A stretch of 64,000 bases of DNA, from the NCBI GenBank assembly GCA_012931725.1, contig CM022953.1:54379152-54443151 (forward strand). The letters run 5' to 3'. The translations under genes and the position numbers were made by a program. The notes under the pieces are model-generated. The model did no database searches, was not told where the DNA came from, and saw nothing but the letters and a program-made list of their open reading frames with translations. Source of the stretch: Litsea cubeba (lineage: Eukaryota > Streptophyta > Magnoliopsida > Laurales > Lauraceae). The first letter of the stretch is position 1, and the number at the start of each line of letters is the position of its first letter. This document shows, in pieces, positions 1 to 10,119 of this stretch.

Positions 1-640
1 ATTTGTAGCCTTTTGAGCTTCCAGGGGAATTTTATGGTAGTGAAAGGGATCACGTACCATCTCGAGGCAAAGTTTTGAAGATGACATCAGGGATGTGGAT
101 TTGGGTTTTGACCATGTGACCTAACAGGCTATATGTGGCAGGTTAGGGGGTCGGGTTTGGTTTTGATCGTGTGACCCAACAAGCTGTATGTGGAATGTTG
201 GGGGATCAATTTTGGTTTTGATCTTGTGACCTGACAGGCTGTATGTGGCAAGTTAGGGGATCAGGTTTTGGTTTTTGGTTTTTGTGGAATGTCAATTTCA
301 AGATGTTGGCTCAATTTGGTAGATGAGGCTGGATGGTTTGATTTTTGGAAGCTCATGGGGCTTGGAATTTTCTTTTGTATGGTCCAATCAACTCAAAAGA
401 GGCATGGAACCATTTTTGTATGCTCTTGGTAGGAGGGATTTCTCTTTGACTAAAAGCCCAAAATAATATATATTTTTTTTGTGCCTAGGTGGTCAAACCT
501 GGCTCATATGGGCTAACCCATGGGACCTTAAGCTTTTGAAATGGCTTAGATCTCATATGGTGTCATTTTTGTAAAGAATATCCAAAAATATCTCATTTGG
601 ATAGAGAATATCTAAGAATATCTTTACTTGGAGAAAATCT
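1..640. other. Left edge: distal part of Tat A, with a 55-bp tandem repeat
   Basis: I see no gene here. Three copies of a 55-bp unit built around GTTTTGATC-GTGTGAC and GGCTGTATGTGGCA start at 105, 160 and 215. In the orientation of the gag-pol genes this is downstream of the antisense gene and should lead towards the 3' LTR. The LTR edge motif GGTGTCAACA seen at 19986 does not occur here, so the 3' LTR must lie outside the window. That this belongs to the Tat element is inferred from position. Confidence 0.5.
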
Positions 641-850
641 CTCATGATCCCTTTATTTTGGGATAGGATATCTCAAGATATCTTTCTTTTGGGAAAGAAT
701 CCGTCATCGATTTCTTTTTGGGAGGAAATCCTTCAAGATATCTTTCTTTTGGGAAAGAATCTTTCTAATCTCTTTCTTTTGGTAAGGTTACTAATTAGTA
801 ACACTTACCTCTTTCTTCTTTCCTTCTTTGGTTTGCTCTCCTCTATAAAA
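541..850 (+). promoter_or_regulatory. Putative promoter of the antisense gene: repeats plus TATA box
   Basis: A TATAAAA box lies at 844-850, about 125 bp before the first ATG of the spliced gene at 973. From about 545 to 800, upstream of the box, there are four to five copies of a motif like AATATCTNNAGATATCTTTC followed by TTTTGGGAAAGAAT. Clustered direct repeats upstream of a TATA box suggest a promoter. The start of transcription, probably near 875, is inferred and has not been mapped. Confidence 0.5.
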
Positions 851-972
851 GCAAGGAGAAGGTTGGATCTCTTGCTCTTATTACTTTCTTTTGCAATAAT
901 CTCAAGAGGGCTTCAAGACCAAGAGTTTTTCTTCTTCAAGATCTTCAAGACTTTTCTTCTTCTTCTCCATCA

Positions 973-3900
973 ATGGCTTCAAGTAAGTTCTCCTTTTTTT
1001 TCAAGAAAACTCCATTGTAGGAAAAATAAAGTTCTTTCTTTTTTTTTTTCTTTTTCTTTTCTTCTTCTTTTTTTTTTTCTTTCATGTGTTTTCCCTCTTT
1101 TTTTTTCACACGTGTTTTCTTTTTGCTTTCTCTTCTATTTTTTTTTTTTTTTTTTGCATTTTTTTTTTCTTTTGTGGGCCGTACGGATCTGGCCGTACGG
1201 CCACGTGGCCTGTGGGCCAGCCCCTTTTTTTTTCTTCTCCTTTTTTTTTTTTTGTTTTCTTTCTCCTCTTTTTTTTTGAGAAAGTTTCTTTTCTTTTTTT
1301 TTGTTTTCTTTCCCCTTTTTTTTGAGAAAGTTTTTTTTCTTTTTTTCTTTTTTTGCTCATCATGATAATGCCCCTCTTTTTTTTTGGCAAACCTAGATGT
1401 TCATGCATGCCTTTAATTTGTAAATTAAATTTGTAGCATGATGTGATAGCATACCTGAAAGTTTTCGCAAATTTGGGAATTTGGAGCCCGCAGTGATGTT
1501 GAGCCCTTCCTGATTTTTGCGGAGACTTTGAGGTTTCGAAAGTTTGGAGTTTCGGAGCTCGCAGCGATGTTGAGCCCATCTTCAAGCTTTCATTTTCTTT
1601 TGGGATAGTTCCTTTTCTTCGGAACTGCCACGTCATCATGTCAAAATTTCGCCAGATTTCTTTTTAGCGAGATTCTGTCATTTTGGTGTTTGATCTTTTT
1701 CTTTTCCATCCTTTTCAGGTGGTTCCTCCAGAGCGAACAAGGGTAAAGAGCCTGCTACAAGCGTACCTCGTCGATCTTCTAGATCTTCTAATCCGGCGGT
1801 TCAGCAGGCTTTTGAGAAGGTCCAGTATGTTGAGAGAAATCTGGAAGAGTGCGACTCCCTCAACAGAGATGAGATGAGGCAGCGACTGATCGCTCTCAAG
1901 GGAGAGGAATTCTATAAGATCATGGTAAGCAGTCGTCCATGGGTGATGGAAGATCAGAGCATTTTGCCCAAGCCTACCTTCTTCTTTGGTGATGCAGTCC
2001 CTGATGACATGACATACCAGAGGAGATGTTTTTAGTTTTCTTTCACAGCAGATGGTGAGAAGAAGACTGTTGCTACCCGGTCGACGTTTGATCGCACCGT
2101 CTCGATTCTGAGCCTTGCCCCCACGTGCCCTAAGAGGGAAGATCCCCCAAGCTGGGTGAGAAGGACAAATGTAATCAAGACCGGGGTTTTTGTTGGCGGT
2201 TCTCCTGGATATACGGAGAGGTCGCCTGTTGACATGGACCTGTTGATGCCATCCAGCGGCTACCAGGGCTCTGATTATCCGTCGGTCGATTTGAGACCGG
2301 TGGGCCTTGGTATTTTCAGTGGTGACGGCAGCAATTGGATCAAGCCTTTCCGACTTCGTGGCCGCTTCAATGCTGACTCCGAGTGGAAGTCGTGGACTGA
2401 TCGCGTCCTGCTGATTGGTGGCGCCGTTTTGAAGGAAGCCGGGATTTTTGATGCAGTCCGCGCCTTTAGGGAGACCGTGATCTTTTCCGACGAGGCCTTC
2501 ATGGCTATGCTGGAGTCATTCCTCCCACAAACCAATACCTTCGTTGTGACGAATGGTGAGATTGGTTTTTCTTTGAAGGAGCTAAGCGCCATTACTGGAT
2601 TGCCCATCCTCGGCAAACTCTATGAGGAGTTTATGCCAATTGACAGCGTCCTCGAGGGGCAGTCTGAGGAGTTCAGGCTTCTATACTTTCAGCTCGTCGC
2701 CTTCTATGATTTTTTGAAAGAGAAGGAGGGTTTGAAAGTTAGATCCAGCAGTTGGAAGAGTTTTAGCTCTTCATTCCCCAACTTTTTTGATAGCAGGGAG
2801 TCTTCTGATAGCGTGACTCAAGAAGCCGGAGCTCAGGATCCAAGTTCAAAGAAGATCTTGGCCATGCAAGAAGAGTTGAGAGATTTCTGTGCAAGTACAA
2901 ACGCCATATGTCCTGACATTGCACTGCGGAGAGATCTCGCTGTTTACCTCACTTATTGGCTTGGTGAGGCTGTTTTTGCTGGAGGAGATGGAACGCACAT
3001 CAGGCCGCATTGTATTTTTCCGGCTTGTTAGATGGCGTTTGGAGAGCAGCTTGCTTTGGTGCCAGCTCTTTACTCCTACTTGTGTACCGAACTGCAGGCT
3101 GCTGCTTTTTTGGTTCGGCTTGGGCTTCCCATGAATAGGGTATTTTCAGCCCATATTTTTTATTCGTGGTATGTATACCACTGTCTTGGCTTCCATCGGC
3201 TGGGTGCTGCACAGGATGATGATCCTCTGATGATTCGACTGGCTAAGGGCAAAGCCGTGTCCGAATCACTTTTGTTTGCCCGCATGAGGATCCGACGGTT
3301 CAGGGACGTCGAGATGGGGCAGTCTTCAGTGAAGCTTTCTCCGGAGTTGCGGAAGAAGGCTTTTGATTTTGGTGCCTCCCGAGACTCTACCAGGGCAGGG
3401 TCGGGAAGGCATTATTCCTTGACAAATGCAGAGAGAGAGTGGCTTTTCAGCATACGTGTCGGCACGATGGTGTACCGCAGACATCTTTTCGTCGACATCC
3501 AGCCGTATGTACCCTCTCGCTTTGCTTTGCAGCTGGGCTTTTCTCAAGGCGTTGTTGGAGCGCCTTCAAGCATGGTGAAGCGCTTTGGAGGTTTACAGGA
3601 CGGGAGAAATGCATGGGCTTTCTATAGTGCTGAAGACACTACAGCCATGATTTCTTATCCTGTGTTGCTGACTTCCCGGACTGCCGGCTTTGCGAAGTGG
3701 TTCGCGGAGAGCTTTTCGGCATATCGGGGGCTTTCCAAGAAGGAGCTTGATGTGAAGCTGGCATCTGGAAAGGGCCTTGGAAAGTCGGATGGCGTCCGGC
3801 GAGAGGAAGTTTGGGCCTTCCTTTCTGGAGAGAAGCACAAGATAGGCTTTCTCGGTGACCAGGGCGTCATTGGTTCTGAAGCTGTTCGAGAAATACCTGA

Positions 3901-5634
3901 TGAGGCTTTAGAGCAGCTAGAACAGGAGGAAGCCGAACTTGGCGCTTGGATGCAAGCGGCACAGAGGCAAGCTTCCGTGGAGTCTACTGGCAAGAGTAGA
4001 CCATCCAGTGAGGAGTCAAGTGGGAAACCTAACTCTGACAGTGGGGCAGGTTCCTCTAAGAAGCAAGCCCGCCGGGGTAAGAGGGGGAGGAGTCATCATC
4101 GTAGCAAGGGGCAGCATGAGGACTCTCCTGAGTTGGAAGTTCCTCTTACTATCGATGAGGATGTGCCAGTGGATGCTGACGAGCCTCCAGAGAAGAGAAG
4201 TCGAGAAGAAGAGACCGTCGGTGAAGGTATGATTCTTCCTTTTTCTCTTTCCATTTCTTTTCATGGGATTTTTTCCATGTTCTGATTTGCTTCTTGTTTT
4301 CTGCTTTTCTTCTTTTTTTTTTTTTAGCAGAGGAAGACTTGGTGATGCCTGAGGTCCCAACCGATGAGGTGGTGATGGATCCTGTTGAGGCACCTGAAGA
4401 AGAACCGAGGGACTCTGGAGTAAATCCAGAATCTCCAATTGGTACGACTTCTTTTGCTCTTTTTTTTTTTGAGTTTGTGACTTGGTTTGCTAACTTTTTT
4501 TTTTTTTGTCAGCTGACTTGCCACAGGGTTCTGATGACTTTGAACCATCGATGGACGCAAATGTTGATGATGCTTCCGATGAGTTCATGGAGGAAGAAAG
4601 TGTTCCGCCAGTCGTCGAAGAAGGTATTTTGTAGTTATAACCCTGATAATGATTTTCAAACAGGATTATATTCATACCTTTTTGTGTTTCTTTTGGCAGG
4701 TTTTGAAGTGATAGAGGAGGGTCCGTCGCTTCCAGAACAAGGGATGCCAGAGGTTAATCCAGAGGTAGAGACTCCTGGGACCAGTTCTGACAATGTTGAG
4801 GAGATTCCTCGCGCTGAGATTCCTTCCCGAGCAGGAGCAGCTTCAACTGGAAAGAGTTCTTTTGTTACTCTTTCAACAGATGATGACATGAGCAGCCGAC
4901 CAACGGAGTTGGGCGAATCTTCAGCTGGGCCATCTCTTCTTTTTGCGAAGAAGGTGGTGGTGCGAGTTCTGAGCTCTTGGATTGAGACTCTCTTTTCTGG
5001 GCACTTGGAAGCCGGATTTAGCATGATCCAGCATGTGCGTGAGATTCTCGGTGATGCTGAAGAAGCTGGTCTGGATGTCACATATGCCAGGGCGATCGTT
5101 AATAGGATCATTGAGCTGGGTGACAAGTGGTTTGAGACCATGGGTTTTCCTGACGATCAGTTCTTCAAGGAGATGTTCTTGGACCCTGCGGATAAGGCTC
5201 AATCTGACCTGGATGAGGCTACAGAAAGCAAGAAGCAGGCAGTCCGAGAGAGGAACTTAGAAGAGATAACCATCATTAGGCTGACACATGACCTTAACAT
5301 CCTTGATAGGGAGGTCGATGAGGCCAGGAAACGTCTTGAGCATCTGCAGGCACAAGTCGCTGCCAAGTGGACTGAAATAACAGAGGCTCGTGAAAGGGAG
5401 ACTGCTCTGATTCATCGAGTTGCGGATGCCAATCGAGTTCTCAAAAGGAAGTCTGATGAGGACAAACAATGGAAAACCGCTCGAGGGAAGCTTCCCAGTG
5501 CAGAAGAAGGGTTACAGCCCACCCCAGCATCTCATGGCAGGTTCTTGAAGAAGCGTGCCTTGGAATCCTTGACGGATGAAGCCAAAAGCTTGCTTAAGGA
5601 GCTGAACTCTTGGCTGGAGACCATTTTTGATTGA
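973..5634 (+). pseudogene. Spliced antisense extra ORF of the Tat element: plant-mobile-domain-like protein with coiled-coil tail, two in-frame TAG stops
   Basis: Five exons can be read: 973-982, 1719-4226, 4328-4441, 4513-4623 and 4700-5634. All four introns start with GT, end in AG after a pyrimidine tract, and are phase 1. The joined frame is 1226 codons including the stop. It is open apart from TAG at 2033-2035 and TAG at 3029-3031. The N-terminus begins MASSGSS and is basic. The segment at about 2500-2640 (TFVVTNGEIGFSLKEL, then ITGLP) resembles the start of the plant mobile domain, also known from 'putative gypsy-type transposon' proteins. The middle (about 3960-4700) is acidic and low in complexity. 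Residues from about 5190-5500 form a heptad-rich coiled coil. Extra ORFs, including antisense ones, are known in Tat-lineage elements between integrase and 3' LTR, which is where this lies. It converges with gag-pol on the opposite strand. Function is unknown. The two stops suggest this copy no longer makes the full protein. Confidence 0.8.
983..1718 (+). other. Intron 1 of the antisense gene, T-rich, with a GGCCGTACGGCC palindrome
   Basis: GTAAGT at 983 and CTTTTCAG ending at 1718 bound a 736-bp intron that follows a 10-nt coding exon. It is extremely T-rich on the plus strand (about 1020-1390). Around 1166-1216 it has clustered palindromes: GGGCCGTACGG, GGCCGTACGGCC and CCACGTGG. The segment 1459-1590 contains two copies of a ~70-bp unit ending GATGTTGAGCCC. 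The exon join restores an open frame, which is the main reason for calling it an intron. Confidence 0.6.
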
Positions 5635-5756
5635 GCTCCTGTATACAGAAACCATCCTTCTTTCTTTTCTTTTTTTTTTTTGTAGTGCTTGTGAGCACTT
5701 TTTTTTTTTTGGTACCACATGTATTTTTTGGTACTCTTTTTTTTTTTTTTTTTTTT

Positions 5757-5948
5757 GTTATCCCTATGCTCACTTGAATCTTTTTGTGATAAAAGTAATT
5801 GCTAAATGGGATGCTCTTTTTTTTGTTATCCCTACGCTCACTTGAATCTTTTTGTGATAAAAGTAATTGCTAAATGGGATGCTCTTTTTTTTGTTATCCC
5901 TACGCTCACTTGAATCTTTTTGTGATAAAAGTAATTGCTAAATGGGAT
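5757..5948. repeat. 68-bp tandem repeat, 2.8 copies
   Basis: Units start with GTTATCCCTA(T/C)GCTCACTTG at 5757, 5825 and 5893, an exact 68-bp period with very few differences. They lie just after the stop codon of the antisense gene and before the other arrays. The near identity suggests recent amplification. It may also contain the 3' end of the antisense transcript, but I see no clear polyadenylation signal that decides this. Confidence 0.85.
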
Positions 5949-5997
5949 TTGATCAAAAGGTTGTCATTTTGTGAAAATCTTTTGTCAAGTAATTGTT

Positions 5998-6345
5998 TTG
6001 GCATTGAAGCCAGGTTTTTGTTTGTGGCATGGAAGCCAATTTTGGCATGAGAGCCAGCTTTTCTTGTGGCATTGATAGCCGAGTTTTTTTTTTTTTGTGG
6101 CATCTATAGCCAGTTTTGGTGGCATTGATAGCCGGTTTTGTTTTGGTGGCATCGATAGCCGGTTTTTGGTGGCATTGATAGCCTGTTTTGTTTTGGTGGC
6201 ATTGATAGCCGTTTTTTTTTTTGAAATCCAAGTTTTTTTTTGTTTGTGGCATTGATAGCCGGTTTTGTTTTAGTGGCATCGATAGCTGGTTTGTGGCATT
6301 TATAGCCTGTTTTGATGGCATTTATAGCCGGTTTGGTTTTCAAAA
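5998..6345. repeat. GGCATNNATAGCC tandem array, about 13 units
   Basis: The core GGCATTGATAGCCGGTTTT recurs about 13 times at spacings of roughly 16-50 bp (for example 6069, 6121, 6148, 6171, 6198, 6248, 6295 and 6318). Units at the left end are more diverged (GGCATGGAAGCC, GGCATGAGAGCC). The same core, GGCATTTATAGCCGATTT, appears in the LTRs of this Tat family at 17663-17720 and 21640-21655, which ties this array to the element. Confidence 0.85.
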
Positions 6346-6346
6346 A

Positions 6347-6535
6347 ATGCAAGTATCGACTAAAAGTCGCATCCCTGCTGAATGTTCTTGCAAGTATCGA
6401 TGGAATGTCGCATCCTTGCTCATTCGGTTGCGAGTATCGATGGAATGTCGCATCCTCGCGGATTTGGGTGCAAGTATCGATGGAATGTCGCATCCTTGCT
6501 TTTCAAAAATTTTGGTTTTGCGGGTACTGGCTTGA
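6347..6535. repeat. ~40-bp tandem repeat built on GTATCGATGGAATGTCGCATCC
   Basis: Four to five copies start at about 6350, 6392, 6432, 6472 and 6519 (the last diverged), each with AAGTATCGA, TGTCGCATCC and a short spacer. Related units (GTACCGACGAAATGTCGC, GTATCGACTAAGCGTCGC) reappear at 6840-6950, after the next array. The ~40-bp family therefore flanks the ~70-bp family on both sides. Confidence 0.8.
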
Positions 6536-6579
6536 TGTCGTTTCCCCACGATTTTTTAAATTTGTGGTTTTCTCGAACC

Positions 6580-6840
6580 TTTGGGTTATGGATATCAACT
6601 GAAATGTTGCGTCTCCATAGTTTTTTTAGGTTTTTTTCGAACCTTTGAAATTTAGGTTGTGGATATCAACTGAAATGTTGCGTCTCCACAGTTTTTTAGG
6701 TTTTTTTGAACCTTTGAAATTTGGGTTGTGGATATCAACTGAAATGTTGGCGTCTCCACAGTTTTTTAGGTTTTTTCGAACCTTTGAAATTTGGGTTGTG
6801 GATATCAACTGAAATGTTGCGTCTCCACAGTTTTGGATTT
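6580..6840. repeat. ~70-bp tandem repeat, 3.5 copies
   Basis: GATATCAACTGAAATGTTG recurs at 6591, 6662, 6731 and 6801 (periods 71, 69 and 70). Each is followed by CGTCTCCACAG, a T-run and CGAACCTTTGAAATTTGGG. The copies are nearly identical. Confidence 0.85.
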
Positions 6841-6960
6841 TGCAAGTACCGACGAAATGTCGCTTCCCTGCGATTTTGGAAGTGTCGAACGTGGTTCGCT
6901 TGCTTCCGATTTGTGCGAGTATCGACTAAGCGTCGCTTCCTCGCGGTTTTTTGAAAAACC

Positions 6961-7312
6961 ATTTTTTTTTTGTTTAAAGACACGAGGGTCATAAGTTTTG
7001 ACCTAAAACCATTTTGGCGGTAAAAGGCAGGGTGGACTAGGGTGGAAATCCCTGAATCCGGATTTTGTTTCAAACCATGAATTTTGGGTTCAAGGGTTGA
7101 AAATTTTGGTCAAGTTAGGGAAAGGTTCCTAAACTTGGATATATTTTTTTTTTTTTGAACAATGAAACGATGAAAGTAAGCATTGTTTTAGATTTCTAGA
7201 AATTTCAACATTTGATATGAAAATTCTAAAAAAAAGGGTGGGTTTAGCGAGCGTGTACCTGGAAACCGGCTTTGGCCGTGCAGGCATTGCTCTTACCCAG
7301 TTGGGTAAGTCT
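6961..7312. other. Spacer between the tandem arrays and the end of pol
   Basis: About 350 bp of T-rich sequence. In element orientation it follows the integrase stop. I see no gene and no repeat of note. Confidence 0.5.
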
Positions 7313-10119
7313 TCAAGGGTAGTACCGCTTTAAGAACTTGCCGTTGATAGGCAGTATACATCTGTCACCTTCCATGTTTAGGAGTGCGTATGCACCATTA
7401 GAGAAAACCTTGTCGATGATGTAGGGTCCCTCCCATTTTGGCTCAAATTTGCCTTTAGACTTGTGAGCGAAGACCATTGGTCTTTTTACCGCAAGAACCA
7501 AGTCACTCTTTTTGTAGGCGCGTTGCCTGACCTTTTATCGAAAGATCCTGCCATACGTGCTTGGTAAAGTTCAATGCTTTGTTGAGCTTCGAGCCGTTTC
7601 TCATCGAGATTGTCCAGCTCATGGAGTCGCAATTTGACATTGCTTTCTTGAGTCATGTCATTTTGCAAGGATACCCTTAAGGAAGGAATTTGTACTTCCA
7701 AGGGCACGACAGCTTCGCACCCATAGACCAAGGAGAATGGTGTGCTATGGGTTAGTCCTCGAACGGTGGTTCGATAGGCCCACAAAGCTTCGGACATTTT
7801 GTCGCTCCAGTCTCTTTTGTGACTAGAGACCATTTTTTTGAGGATTTTGCAGAGTGTCTTGTTGAAAGATTCTGCTAACCCGTTTGCTGCCGGATTGTAT
7901 GGAGTCGAAGGACAGCTTTGGATTTTGTATTTGTCGCAGAACCTGTAGAATCGATGATCCCGGAACTGTGGTCCGTTATCATGGACGAATCTTTTGGGTA
8001 TGCCGAAACGACAAATGATGTTGGTGCGCAGGAACTGAAGGACTGATGAGGTCTTCATTTCGTTAAACGCAAATGCTTCTGACCACTTGGAGAAATAATC
8101 CATAGCGACGAAGATGAAGCGATGACCTTTGCTTGAAGGGGGAGAAATAGGACCTATGATGTCCATACCCCAGGCTTCGAAAGGCCATGAGATCGCTGTA
8201 GGATGCAGCCATTCTGGAGGCATGTGAATGTAATCTCCATGAACTTGGCATTGTTGGCAGCGCTTAGCAAATTGCATTGCGTCAGCTACCATGGTAGGCC
8301 AGTAATATCCTAACCTTTTTATCTGATCATAGAGCTTAGGTCCAGCCTGATGAGCTCCACAAAGACCAGCATGAACTTCTTTGAGTGTTTCTTCAGCCTC
8401 TTGTTGTGACAAGCAGCGTAGAAGTACTCCGTTGAAGGATTTCCTGTAAAGGATTTTTGAAGGAATATCCAAATGGAAGCTTGGGGTTCGCCTTTGGATG
8501 CTTACCCGTTCTTTTGGATCTTCAGGTAGGATTCCGAACATAATGTAATCAATGAACGGATCCCTCCAGTCGCCGATTGAAGTTTGAAGGATTGAAATCC
8601 GACTTCCGACCACTTGGTGGCATTCAGCAACTGCTTGGTGTGTGTTAAGAGGAGGAAGGATTCTCCTTTCGCACACTGTGATTTGCATGTTTTCCCCTTC
8701 CTGGATTGTCATGGATGCGGCAAGTCCGGCTAGGGCATCTGCACGTATGTTTTCACCTCTACGAATGTGGGTGATGTGACAGATGTCAAACTTTTGCAGA
8801 AGTGATTGTGCCTTGTTGTAGTAGGGCAACAAATCTGGCTTCCTGACTTCAAATTTCTGATTCATCTGGTTGACGATCAGTTGAGAGTCTCCAAAGACTT
8901 CCAGCATGGTGATACCGGATTCGATGGCGAGTTCTAATCCTAAGATCAGAGCTTGATATTCAGCTGCATTGTTTGTGCATGGTTCCAGTAGCGAGAAAGC
9001 GTGTGGAATCATGTATTTGTTGGGGCTAACAAAGAGGATGCCAACTCCCGAGATCAGCTGTCTTTTTTCATTTGCCCTGGTTGCACCGTCAAAGTACATA
9101 TCCCAGGAGGCACTTTGTGAGAAAGTCTCCACATTGTAGACTGGTTCGTCTGGGAGATCATCTCTGAGTGGAGAATCTTTAGGCAATGGATGCTCTGCGA
9201 GGAAGTCCGCTAGAGCTTGCCCTTTGATTGCTTTTTGTGGTACATACCTAATATCAAATTGTGACAGAAGGATGGACCATTTTGCCAGTCGAGCATTGAG
9301 AGAACCTGCCTTTGTGACAAGGACCTTCAAGAGGTTGACCCTCGAGACCAGGTATACTGTGTTGGAAAGCAAGTAGTGACGCAGCTTTTGTACGGCGAAC
9401 ATCACTGCAAGGCATTCTTTTTCGACTGGAGAGTAGCGATGCTCTACACCTACTAGCATGCGGCTGAGGTAATATAGAGCAGCTTCTTTTCTTTGATCAT
9501 TTTCTTGCGCAAGCAGAGCTCCCAAAGAGTGATCAAGGGCTCTTGTGTACAAGATGAATGGTTTTCCAGTGGTAGGAGCAGCTAACACTGGAGGTTTTGT
9601 CAGGTATGACTTGATGTCTTGGAAAGCAGCTTCACAGTCAGCATCCCAGACAAAGTTTACACCTTTTTTCATCAACCGGGAGAATGGACGGCATTTCCCC
9701 GAAAGATTGGAGATGAACCGTCTGATGTAGGCTAATCTCCCTTGAAGCCCTTTGAGTTCTCTCAAGGTTCTTGGAGAGGGCATTTCTAGAATGGCTTTGA
9801 CTTTTATGGGGTCAAGCTCTATTCTAGCTTTCCGAACTAAGAATCTGAGGAACTTACCCGACGAGACGCCGAAGAAGCATTTCAATGGATTCATTCGCAG
9901 TTTGTGTTTGCGAAGCCGGAGGAAGACTTCTCGAAGGTCTTCGAGATGATCTTCTTTTCTTTTGCTTTTGACGGCGAGGTCATCAACGTAACATTCAACC
10001 GTCTTGTGCTGCATATCTTGGAATATTTTCATCATAGCCCTCTGATATGTGGCACCAGCATTCTTCAGACCAAGGTTTTGTTCCTTTCCACGGGTCTTCT
10101 TGATCAGTAATTTTCCCAA
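7313..10119 (-). pseudogene. pol: Tat A pol, C-terminal part: half reverse transcriptase, RNase H, archaeal-like RNase H, integrase
   Basis: The long frame ends at 7486. Its last residues continue in another frame to 7313, so there is a frameshift near 7530. In order on the minus strand: the second half of reverse transcriptase from GLKNAGATYQR (about 10070), with catalytic YVDD near 9985; the ordinary Ty3 RNase H; and a second, archaeal-like RNase H (FDGA, NNAAEYQAL, GDSQLIVNQ, RADALAGLA; about 9100-8680). Then integrase with an HHCC zinc finger (HAGLCGAH, CQQC) and all three DDE acidic residues (MDIIGP, VHDNGPQF, NGLAESFN). The second RNase H is diagnostic of the Tat lineage. The N-terminal half of reverse transcriptase is missing, so the enzyme cannot work. 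Confidence 0.92.

Noticed and set aside
644..1365. Phe-, Leu- and Ser-rich reading frames, and a Lys-rich one on the other strand
   Set aside because: They come from the T-rich upstream region and intron 1 of the antisense gene. Composition is fully explained by poly-T runs.
2032..5720. Minus-strand reading frames opposite the spliced gene
   Set aside because: Shadows of the coding strand. They show no domain and do not join across introns.
5627..6650. Cys- and Met-rich frames over the tandem arrays
   Set aside because: Translations of repeats with no start context or conservation.
8063..8251. Short minus-strand frame within integrase
   Set aside because: Out of frame with the integrase domain, which explains this stretch.
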